Positions 11,101 through 17,266 of a DNA stretch of 64,000 nt are shown here, piece after piece. Within the stretch, counting starts at the first letter, position 1; every line of letters begins with the position of its first letter. The position numbers and the translations under genes are program-made. This DNA is from Cryomorphaceae bacterium (GTDB lineage Bacteria; Bacteroidota; Bacteroidia; Flavobacteriales; ECT2AJA-044). The stretch lies in contig CP059070.1 of the NCBI GenBank assembly GCA_017798125.1, positions 2,232,001 through 2,296,000 of the forward strand, written 5' to 3'. The notes under the pieces were generated by a model. That model made no database searches. It worked only from the letters and a program-made list of their open reading frames with translations, and was not told where the DNA came from.

Positions 11101-12487
11101 CTTTATATGTATATCCACGGTACTCAAACGTATTGATGGTTCCAGAAGCATCGGTATTGAGAAGATTAGCGGTCAAGCCGCTTCCATCGACATTTAAATT
11201 GAAATCGACTACTCCAAGCTCGGGCGTGTTCAAAACCTTGCCTAGGTTCCAATCAATGGCCCTCAATTGACCTTTGTAGTTCATTTCTAGCGGCTGCCCC
11301 TTTGGGAAGTTGGCGTCTAAGTTGGCCCTCACTGCTCCGTGTGCGGTCCGAATGGTCATGTTCGTGGTAAAGTCGTTGAGATACCCTTCAATCGATCCAC
11401 TTAAGGTGATAAACTCCAATGGTTCCAATTCTTCCGGTAAGACCAATTCCGGCACGAGCCGCTGTATTCGCTTGAGGTCGTTCCAAGAGGTCTTAGCATA
11501 CAGCTCTCGAGAAGAGATATACAATTCATCCGTTTCCGGTAATCCAACAATCTCCGCATCGCCGTCAATCACGGTGCTGCCGCCGTAGGAGAAATAGAAG
11601 TTTTCCGTCTCAAAATCTCCTAAGCGGCCTTGTGTGCTTCCTCGAAGAACGGCTTTAGCCAATGAAGGTGGGAAGGCGTCTGGGAAATAAACGCGATACT
11701 CCGACGGGTCGAACTGAATATCTTGAACGTCCACCTCCCAATTCAGCCGCTCTTGCCAACCATAGACTTCTAATGAATCGTATTCCAATCTACCGCTCAA
11801 TTCAGCGATGTTCTTCGCTGTGTGGATTTTAAACCCATCGAATGACCACGCTCCTGGAGCATGTTGAAGGTTTCCTTCGAGTTTCTTTAAAACAAAGCCC
11901 TTATCTTCTATCCCCGACCCACTTCTAAACTCAGCATTCATCCGCACTCCGTCCCACATAAGAGCTCCGAAATCCAAGTTCAAATCACGCAGATGAAAGC
12001 CATCGGCATACTGCTCGCTCTGTAAATCTTTGAATCGAATAGATGCGTTGGTCAAAAAGAAGTTGTCCAACTCTAATCGAAAAGGGTTCGATGCGCCTGT
12101 GACCGTATCTGAGTCCAACCTATCAATGAAGATCTCGTAGTCAAAACGCTCATCGTCCGTATATCGGTGAAGCTTGATGACAGGATCTTCAATGGTCAAG
12201 CGCTTTAGCGAAAAGTCTGCGCTCCCAAACCAAAGATGTCGTATTTGGGCTTGAATTCTGCTCGCGTACAACAAGGTATCCCCGTGAAAATCCTCAATGT
12301 AAATGCCTTTGATGTCCGCACTGTTCAAAAAACGCATGTGGATGCGATCAATCTCAACGACTAGTCCAAGCCGCTTTTCGACCATTCCAGTAAACACATG
12401 GGCCAGCCGAGTTTGCACCCATGGCGTATAGGCTAAAATTCCGCCCAGCAAGAAGAGCACGGCCAGTGCCGTGAGCAGTCCGATCAA
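8135..12487 (-). CDS. tamB: TamB-like translocation and assembly module / AsmA-type giant
   Basis: A 1450-residue inner-membrane-anchored protein of the TamB (DUF490) family, thought to bridge the periplasm as a long beta-groove for outer-membrane biogenesis or lipid transfer. One N-terminal membrane segment (IGLLTALAVLFLLGGILAY) is followed by over 1,300 residues of repetitive beta-strand sequence and a C-terminal DUF490-like end (LLVMGSFITPE, then LNSEQVEVALTTQLFNDRV and KAFNRSDQND). The only standard start is TTG at 12487; the frame stays open upstream to 12535 and would add basic residues (LKPRWRK) typical before a membrane anchor, so a non-standard start such as CTG at 12511 is possible. 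It is divergent from tsaD with almost no gap. Confidence 0.88.
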   Translation of the reverse strand: MIGLLTALAVLFLLGGILAYTPWVQTRLAHVFTGMVEKRLGLVVEIDRIHMRFLNSADIKGIYIEDFHGDTLLYASRIQAQIRHLWFGSADFSLKRLTIEDPVIKLHRYTDDERFDYEIFIDRLDSDTVTGASNPFRLELDNFFLTNASIRFKDLQSEQYADGFHLRDLNLDFGALMWDGVRMNAEFRSGSGIEDKGFVLKKLEGNLQHAPGAWSFDGFKIHTAKNIAELSGRLEYDSLEVYGWQERLNWEVDVQDIQFDPSEYRVYFPDAFPPSLAKAVLRGSTQGRLGDFETENFYFSYGGSTVIDGDAEIVGLPETDELYISSRELYAKTSWNDLKRIQRLVPELVLPEELEPLEFITLSGSIEGYLNDFTTNMTIRTAHGAVRANLDANFPKGQPLEMNYKGQLRAIDWNLGKVLNTPELGVVDFNLNVDGSGLTANLLNTDASGTINTFEYRGYTYKDAQLVGHLTQGLFEGEFVIRDPKLTADFDGSVDIRKERPDLYFDLDVQTADLFALGVVSDSVAYLSTKIEAAFTGVGLDDADGTLNIAQTLYETEQSVYYVGYMDVSSQFEDGARSLSIDSDLMKGNAEGDFTVSSLIGSLQNHFRQYIEGVDAVPATDHQRLTYEFTLYNTLPITELFIPELSIETGTKIFGSYDDQKNSIALNLDAPGLDYEDYRIQKPLLTIEGNGVKFNSQLQADYLELADGSQIDTLLVTNDTRRDSSFFDIYWVYKDSSTFAGSLHPYFTYIDSTAWAAGFDTSELLYLGDTIVIPKGNRIVARGKEVEFRDLRFEHLDQSLGIEGFLSEDSRKSLDLTFDGLRIEYLYPVIDDENTQLHGGIDGSVRLLDVYDEFNVVGDISIDSLALNDNFVGRFSAGMNWDDEMNAFALKADIYRGELHALDVSGAYFPGNEHDRVQLRMNLDKMRVDAASQYTEAYLTNLRGALDAELELIIEGREMSLMGWADLRKVGFTVPQTQVDYSVDGVPRVEFNERSIDFKDFKFRDNKYQTPGEVSGAILHRGLRNWSFDLHVNVDSTLVLDTEVGDYYYGTAFGTGELAVLGPLNRMKINIDAAAEDGTEFALPLGGASSVSEHSFISFVDKSVTSYKAEATGVRKSREAGYEMNFDVEIKEGVEVELIFDETVGDILKGSGVGAFSIRLAEDGSMTMTGDYTIYSGTYLFTLQNLFSKRFNIQRGGTLKWTGDPYDAEINLTASYPTRASLKPLEVSDSSRRRRPVEVDMELTNRLMKPNIDFGIRLPNANSALQEEVQLVVTRDDNELNRQVISLLVMGSFITPETSTTANNGNLLNQGLTANTTEMLSNQLSRWISGINENVDVGVNYEAGNDLNSEQVEVALTTQLFNDRVLLNSNIGVPLEGGENTSNLVGDVEVEVKVSKDGRFRVKAFNRSDQNDPLSQQYQYMQGVGFVYTADFENFEDFWRAITGNKKDQE
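8783..8799 (+). repeat. Hairpin-GATG element, copy D
   Basis: GCGCC-TAC-GGCGC-GATG, identical to copy A, inside tamB but on the antisense strand, where it encodes part of an Arg-rich stretch. Confidence 0.8.
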
Positions 12488-12520
12488 TATTTTACGCCAC
12501 CTAGGTTTCAGTGCTTGTTG

Positions 12521-12528
12521 TACTTTTG
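12521..12528 (+). promoter_or_regulatory. TAnnTTTG -7 box directly before tsaD
   Basis: TACTTTTG ends exactly 4 nt before the tsaD ATG at 12533, which places the predicted transcription start at or next to the start codon. No convincing -33 TTG is seen at the usual distance. Confidence 0.45.
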
Positions 12529-12532
12529 CGCT

Positions 12533-13555
12533 ATGTCAGAAAAGCCCATCACGCTGTTAGCTATTGAATCGAGTTGCGACGATACTTCCGCCGCCGTTAT
12601 GATCAATCGCAAAGTCCATTCCAACGTGGTGGCCGACCAGAGCATTCACGAGAAATACGGTGGAGTGGTCCCGGAATTAGCTTCCAGAGCACACCAAGCC
12701 AACATTGTTCCGGTCGTGGACGCTGCCTTACGCAAAGCAAATATCGGAATTAACGACGTGGATGCCATTGCCTATACCCAAGGCCCTGGTTTAATGGGTT
12801 CTTTATTGGTCGGTAGCTCTTTTGCTAAGAGCTTGGCCCTCGCGGGCCGATGCCCCCTGATTCCCGTCCACCACATGCAGGCGCACATTATGGCGCACTT
12901 CATCGATGATCCTGAAATGACAACGCCGGAGGATCCCTTTTTATGCTTGACCGTTTCCGGTGGGCACACACAAATTGTCCGCGTCAATGGGCCGCTAGAG
13001 TTTGAACTTCTCGGCGAGACCATTGACGATGCGGCTGGTGAAGCCTTTGACAAAGCAGCTAAAATCTTAGAGCTTCCCTACCCAGGCGGCCCCCTCATAG
13101 ATCGTTATGCTGCAGAAGGAAATGCCGACTTCCTGACTTTTGCCGAGCCCAAGATTGAGGCCCTCAACTTCAGTTTCAGTGGACTTAAGACCAGTATTCT
13201 ATACACCCTTCGAGATGCAGAGAAAAAAGAGCCAGGATTTCGTCAAAAGCACATGAAGGATATCTGTGCGAGCATTCAGAAGAGCATCGTGGACATTCTA
13301 ATGGAAAAGGTTCGAAAGGCGGTTGCGCAAACGGGAATAAATCAAGTCGCTATTGCTGGAGGAGTTTCAGCTAATTCGGGGCTCCGCAAGGCCTTAAACC
13401 GTGCTGCAGAAGAAGAAAACTGGAAGGTATTCATTCCCTCATTTCAATACTGCACTGACAATGCGGGCATGATTGCCATTGTTGGACATTACGCCTTTGA
13501 AAAGGGGGCTTTTGGTTCCCTGAACGAGCGCTCGCAAGCGCGAATGTCGCTTTAA
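12533..13555 (+). CDS. tsaD: tRNA N6-adenosine threonylcarbamoyltransferase TsaD
   Basis: Transfers threonylcarbamoyl to A37 of ANN-decoding tRNAs together with TsaB and TsaE. The 340-residue ASKHA-fold protein shows IESSCDDTSAAV at the N-terminus, the metal-binding H-x3-H of VHHMQAH, the phosphate loop SGGHTQI, and SGLKTSILY, GGVSANSGLR and CTDNAGMIA. I chose the ATG at 12533 (MSEKPITLLAIE) over the in-frame ATG at 12515, because 12515 lies upstream of a consensus -7 box. The 3' end overlaps the convergent histidine kinase gene by 4 nt. A hairpin-GATG element lies inside it at 12835-12852. Confidence 0.97.
   Translation: MSEKPITLLAIESSCDDTSAAVMINRKVHSNVVADQSIHEKYGGVVPELASRAHQANIVPVVDAALRKANIGINDVDAIAYTQGPGLMGSLLVGSSFAKSLALAGRCPLIPVHHMQAHIMAHFIDDPEMTTPEDPFLCLTVSGGHTQIVRVNGPLEFELLGETIDDAAGEAFDKAAKILELPYPGGPLIDRYAAEGNADFLTFAEPKIEALNFSFSGLKTSILYTLRDAEKKEPGFRQKHMKDICASIQKSIVDILMEKVRKAVAQTGINQVAIAGGVSANSGLRKALNRAAEEENWKVFIPSFQYCTDNAGMIAIVGHYAFEKGAFGSLNERSQARMSL
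12835..12852 (+). repeat. Hairpin-GATG element, copy E
   Basis: GGCCC-TCGC-GGGCC-GATG, 4-nt loop, inside tsaD, sense strand; encodes the LAGRC stretch. Confidence 0.8.
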
Positions 13556-14904
13556 AACTCCAAACGGAAAGTAGTTCCTTCCCCAGGAGCACTTTTTACT
13601 TGGATACTCCCGTTGTGCTGGCGCATGATTTGTCGGCTTAGACTCAAGCCAATTCCACTTCCCTGTTCCTTCGTGGTATAAAATGGAATGAACACGCGCT
13701 CTAAGGTTTCGGCATCCATTCCTGGACCGTTGTCCCCAATATATAAGCACAAGCGTCCAAATTCGCGCTGAAACAAGATGCTTATGGCCGGTTCTTCTGT
13801 GTCCTTAAGTGCTTCTTTCGCGTTCTTAAGCAGGTTGATCAATACCTGATCCATAAGGTTCGGATCCAAATTTTCTCGAAGATCATCGGTATTGGAATCA
13901 ACTTGAACGCGAATCTGTTGTGCATCCAAATCACCGCGAAGAAGGTTCAAAACGCGTTGAACAAGCGCAAACAGGTCTGTAGACTCGAGAACTGGATCCG
14001 GCACTTTCGATAGGCTCCTATAGGTGTTGACAAATTTCAGCAATCCTTTTCCCCGGCTCTCAATGGTGCGAATACTCTGATTCACATCATCCGCGTCATC
14101 TGCGGGCAGGTGAAGCCCTTCGCTTTCTTCGTTGCGATGGTCCTCTAATATTTGTTCGACTACACCAGAGAGGGACACAATGGGAGTCACCGAATTCATG
14201 ATTTCATGCGTCAAGATGCGGATTAGCTTTTGCCAGCTCTCAATTTCCTTTTGATCCAGCTCGTTCTGAATATCGCTTAGGGTGATGAGCTTGTAGTTGT
14301 CCCCCATGGTCACAAACTCCGTTGCACTGACGGCAATGTGTACCATACGTCCGTCGATCACCGGTCGTATCAATCGTCGCTCACCGTTTTTGAGATCTAG
14401 AATGGTCGAGTATAGAGATTCGTCTATATCCTTTATACCAACCAAGCTCCGCATGTAGGGTTTCTTAAGTAGATTCTTGGCAGCCGAATTGTACCAGCGC
14501 AGGTGTCCGTGTTCATCGCTTGCCACAACAGCCAAGTCCACGTGTTCCAACAAGGTCTGAAGGAACTGGTCTTTCTGTTCCCGTTCGGCCTTTACCTTTT
14601 GAAATTCCTTGATAATAGAATTATATGCCCGTTTTAATTCACCGTCTGAACGACCCGCAACTTCCGTTGAAAACGTGGCAGAAAAATCATTGTAGCGGAT
14701 GCTGAGTAAGAAGCTTGCTAGCTCTTTGCGACTTCTGTTGATGTATTGGTAGAGGTTGTAGGTAGTGTAGAGCAAGGTGAGTATGGCCACTACGGTTATG
14801 ACCACCCAATCTGTTCTCGTCAGCGCATAGTTGATGAGCCAGCACAACATGAAGATGGCCGATACCCGAAGGAAAAGCTGAACTCTAGTGCGCTTAAATA
14901 CCAT
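13552..14904 (-). CDS. NtrY-like membrane sensor histidine kinase
   Basis: Membrane sensor kinase, 450 residues, partner of the sigma54 activator encoded immediately upstream. Two membrane helices fill residues ~10-55, then a PAS-like region (~125-210, ASDEHGHLRWYNSAAKNLL), the H-box (LTHEIMNSVTPIVSLSG), the N-box (VLINLLKNAKEAL) and ATP lid motifs (DNGPGMD, GSGIGLSLSRQI). The start codon overlaps the regulator's 3' end by 11 nt, so the two genes form one transcript. The signal is unknown; the neighbouring divergent efflux operon suggests envelope stress or a toxic compound (inference). Confidence 0.93.
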   Translation of the reverse strand: MVFKRTRVQLFLRVSAIFMLCWLINYALTRTDWVVITVVAILTLLYTTYNLYQYINRSRKELASFLLSIRYNDFSATFSTEVAGRSDGELKRAYNSIIKEFQKVKAEREQKDQFLQTLLEHVDLAVVASDEHGHLRWYNSAAKNLLKKPYMRSLVGIKDIDESLYSTILDLKNGERRLIRPVIDGRMVHIAVSATEFVTMGDNYKLITLSDIQNELDQKEIESWQKLIRILTHEIMNSVTPIVSLSGVVEQILEDHRNEESEGLHLPADDADDVNQSIRTIESRGKGLLKFVNTYRSLSKVPDPVLESTDLFALVQRVLNLLRGDLDAQQIRVQVDSNTDDLRENLDPNLMDQVLINLLKNAKEALKDTEEPAISILFQREFGRLCLYIGDNGPGMDAETLERVFIPFYTTKEQGSGIGLSLSRQIMRQHNGSIQVKSAPGEGTTFRLEF

Positions 14905-16264
14905 ATTTGGCCATTTTGCGGTACAGTGTTGTTCGACCTAGGCCGAGCTCTTTGGCCACAGCACTCATATTGGAATCGTGTTTCTTTATGGCACTGATGA
15001 TGGCCTTTTTCTCCACATCTTCTAGATTGAGTGACTCATTCTCTACGACCTTGACTTCACGCCCTTGAAGAGCGAAATCATCGGCCGTGAGTTCGTTTCC
15101 ATCACTCATAATTACAGCCCGCTCCAGTACATGCTGAAGTTCTCTGATGTTCCCAGGCCACGAATAGCGGGTCAGCTTTCGAAGGCCGTCTTTGCTCAAT
15201 TCAATTTTGTCCTTCTGATACTTCTTAGCATACATCTTTAGGAAGTGGTCACAGAGGACGGGAATATCGTCTTGGCGATCCCTTAACGGCGGCAGCGTAA
15301 TCTCCACCGTGTTGATCCGATAGAGCAAGTCTTGACGGAACTCTGAGGTTTCCACCATATCGTACAAGGGCATATTGGTGGCCGCAATTAAGCGGATGTC
15401 CACTTTGCGAGGTTTGCTCTCTCCCACCCGATTAATGGTCCTGCTCTGCAAGGCGGTCAGAAGTTTAGCTTGCATGGGCATGCTCAGGTTTCCAATCTCG
15501 TCCAAAAAGAGGGTTCCTTGATTGGCCAATTCGAAACGTCCAGCGCGAGCTTCTTTGGCGTCGGTAAAGGCCCCTTTGGCGTGTCCAAACAATTCAGACT
15601 CAAAAAGCGATTCCGTTATGGCTCCTAGATCCACGTTCACAAAAATCTGGTCAGTTCTCAGCGAACTACGGTGCAAGGCGCGTGCCACGACTTCCTTACC
15701 TGTTCCATTTTCGCCGAGAATCAGAACATTCACGTCCGTCTTCGCCACCTTTCGAATGGTCGAAAAAACGTCCTTCATGGCCTCCGACTCACCAATCATA
15801 TCACTAAAGGGTTGATCGAGATCCTTGGTGAGCTCTTTCGTCTTTCTTTTTAGGGTCTTGATCTCTTTTTCACTCTTCCCTAATTTAATGGCTGAAGCCA
15901 CTGTTGCGCGAAGGCGTTCATTGTCCCAAGGCTTCACGACAAAGTCTGAGGCTCCTTCCTTCATGGCCCTGACGGCCAGATCGATATCCCCGTAGGCCGT
16001 CATTAAAATCACCTGGGTTTCCGGAGATAGTTCTTTGATTCTAGAGAGCCAATGAAAGCCCTCTTTACCCCCTATTGCACCGACCGTGAAATTCATGTCG
16101 AGCAGTATCGCATCATACTTTTCGTGGGAGAGGTAATCTTCAATATTGGATGGGTCGTTACTGGTTCTCAGGATGTCGACATTCCGCTTCAAGACCATCT
16201 TTGCTGAGAGCAAGACATCTTGATCATCATCTATGATGAGGAGTTTACTTTGTTCTTGGGCCAT
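14894..16264 (-). CDS. NtrC-family sigma54-dependent response regulator
   Basis: Activates sigma54 RNA polymerase at enhancer-type promoters. Domain order is receiver (~1-125, LLIIDDDQD and the phospho-acceptor in ILLDMNF), AAA+ ATPase (Walker A GENGTGKE, the sigma54 contact loop, Walker B TLFLDEIG, the arginine region ATNMPLYDM) and a Fis-type helix-turn-helix (MSAVAKELGLGRTTLYRKM). The sigma54 contact loop reads GAFTDA instead of the classical GAFTGA. I take the ATG at 16264 (MAQEQSKLLIIDDD) as start; an upstream in-frame ATG at 16315 would add 17 residues not seen in the family. It is divergent from an operon with a perfect sigma54 promoter, its likely target. Confidence 0.94.
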   Translation of the reverse strand: MAQEQSKLLIIDDDQDVLLSAKMVLKRNVDILRTSNDPSNIEDYLSHEKYDAILLDMNFTVGAIGGKEGFHWLSRIKELSPETQVILMTAYGDIDLAVRAMKEGASDFVVKPWDNERLRATVASAIKLGKSEKEIKTLKRKTKELTKDLDQPFSDMIGESEAMKDVFSTIRKVAKTDVNVLILGENGTGKEVVARALHRSSLRTDQIFVNVDLGAITESLFESELFGHAKGAFTDAKEARAGRFELANQGTLFLDEIGNLSMPMQAKLLTALQSRTINRVGESKPRKVDIRLIAATNMPLYDMVETSEFRQDLLYRINTVEITLPPLRDRQDDIPVLCDHFLKMYAKKYQKDKIELSKDGLRKLTRYSWPGNIRELQHVLERAVIMSDGNELTADDFALQGREVKVVENESLNLEDVEKKAIISAIKKHDSNMSAVAKELGLGRTTLYRKMAKYGI

Positions 16265-16310
16265 TTGGTCAATCGTTCTGTGTCGGAAGGTAGAAAGTGT
16301 TTCACTGTGG

Positions 16311-16337
16311 AACAAATTTTTGTTTCAGAACGAAACA
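16311..16337. promoter_or_regulatory. Candidate enhancer (activator) site
   Basis: Two adjacent inverted repeats: AACAAA-N2-TTTGTT (16311-16324) and TGTTTC-N5-GAAACA (16321-16337). Their centre lies about 100 nt upstream of the predicted start of the sigma54 promoter, the normal place for an NtrC-type dimer to bind. It could also be an autoregulatory site for the divergent regulator gene. Confidence 0.4.
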
Positions 16338-16343
16338 GGGATA

Positions 16344-16360
16344 CATCGTGCCGTAGGCAC
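16344..16360 (-). repeat. Hairpin-GATG element, copy F
   Basis: GTGCC-TAC-GGCAC-GATG on the minus strand, between genes, in the control region of the sigma54 activator and the efflux operon, 43 nt upstream of the -24 element. Confidence 0.8.
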
Positions 16361-16402
16361 TTGAAATTGATTAACCACTGATTTAGTGGGGTTTATCATT
16401 TA

Positions 16403-16417
16403 TGGCACGTTGATTGC
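16403..16417 (+). promoter_or_regulatory. Consensus sigma54 promoter of the efflux operon
   Basis: TGGCACG-N4-TTGC matches the -24/-12 consensus at every conserved position, giving a predicted start near 16429. It lies in the 317-nt gap between the divergent sigma54 activator and the ABC operon. The gap also holds the candidate enhancer repeats, one hairpin-GATG element (16344-16360), a stem-loop (16448-16478), a 49-codon open frame and an intrinsic terminator (16526-16558). Confidence 0.85.
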
Positions 16418-16435
16418 CTAAGTAAAAGCGAAACG

Positions 16436-16585
16436 ATGCAGAAACACTTGACACTTTACTTAACACTTGAAGTGTCGAAACATGACATACTCCAAAGCGC
16501 TTGTTACAGAAACACGCTTAACACGAGGTTCTTCCTGCATAGCGGGAAGAGCCTTTTTATGCATTGTCCTAACTTGAGCCCATGA
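16436..16585 (+). CDS. Possible 49-residue leader peptide
   Basis: An ATG 7 nt after the predicted sigma54 transcription start opens a 49-codon frame whose stop overlaps the start of the ABC ATPase gene as ATGA (16582-16585). The product (MQKHLTLYLTLEVSKHDI and onward) has no recognisable domain. Its frame runs through the terminator hairpin at 16526-16554, so translation could influence termination. No Shine-Dalgarno sequence is evident. It may be a chance open frame; I report it because the start and stop positions fit the regulatory layout so well. Confidence 0.25.
   Translation: MQKHLTLYLTLEVSKHDILQSACYRNTLNTRFFLHSGKSLFMHCPNLSP
16448..16478 (+). other. Stem-loop in the sigma54 leader
   Basis: GACACTT (16450-16456) pairs with AAGTGTC (16470-16476), extendable to 9 pairs with one G-U, loop 13 nt. 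The right arm is itself part of the palindrome ACACTTGAAGTGT (16463-16475), so it could equally be a DNA-level operator. Confidence 0.4.
16526..16558 (+). terminator. Intrinsic terminator inside the leader of the ABC operon
   Basis: AGGTTCTTCC (16526-16535) pairs with GGAAGAGCCT (16545-16554) over ten pairs with one G-U wobble, a 9-nt loop, and a TTTTT run at the 3' side. It lies 24 nt before the ABC ATPase start and about 100-130 nt after the sigma54 start, so it either ends a ~130-nt small RNA or works as an attenuator. Confidence 0.7.
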
Positions 16586-17265
16586 AGCATCCGATCATTG
16601 AGATGAAAGGCCTGTCAAAAGTATTCCGCATGTTCGATGTGGAGACTACAGCTGTCGATCATCTGGATTTGGAAATTGAATCTGGTGACTTTCTCGCCAT
16701 CATGGGTCCCTCAGGTTGTGGAAAATCTTCTCTACTCAATATGTTGGGACTTATTGACCGTCCGAGTGCAGGTAAACTGTACATCGACGGGCAAGACGTC
16801 TCAGCTTTGGACGACAAGACGGCGGCCAATTGGCGGAAACACCGTATTGGCTTTGTTTTCCAAAGCTTCAATTTGATCGATGAACTCAATGTCTATGAGA
16901 ACATCGAACTTCCTTTGATCTATACGAAGCGAAGCAGCCAGGAGAAACAAGAACTGGTTGAAGAGCTTCTGGAAACGATGCGGCTACTACACAGAAAGCA
17001 TCACTTTCCGTATCAACTATCGGGCGGGCAAAAGCAACGTGTTGCTATGGCCCGCGCGATGGTTAACCAACCGAATATCTTGTTGGCCGATGAGCCTACG
17101 GGAAATTTAGATTCACAGGCCGGAGAAGAGATCTTAGAATTGCTGACCGAACTCAACAGCCACGGTACAACCGTAATTCTGGTAACCCATTCTGATCGCG
17201 ATGCATCCTATGCCAAGCGTATTATTCGAATGCGCGATGGCGCCATAGCACAAGAGGTTTGGTGA
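16582..17265 (+). CDS. ABC transporter ATPase, LolD/MacB type
   Basis: Cytoplasmic ATPase powering FtsX-like permeases. The 227-residue protein has Walker A GPSGCGKSS, the Q-loop FVFQSFNLI, the signature LSGGQKQRVAMARA, Walker B ILLADEPTGNLD and the H-loop VTHSD. It is the first gene of a five-gene operon with two ATPases, three permeases and a membrane fusion protein. The long permease starts 1 nt after its stop. Expression is probably controlled by the sigma54 promoter at 16403 and the leader terminator. Confidence 0.93.
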   Translation: MKHPIIEMKGLSKVFRMFDVETTAVDHLDLEIESGDFLAIMGPSGCGKSSLLNMLGLIDRPSAGKLYIDGQDVSALDDKTAANWRKHRIGFVFQSFNLIDELNVYENIELPLIYTKRSSQEKQELVEELLETMRLLHRKHHFPYQLSGGQKQRVAMARAMVNQPNILLADEPTGNLDSQAGEEILELLTELNSHGTTVILVTHSDRDASYAKRIIRMRDGAIAQEVW

Positions 17266-17266
17266 G

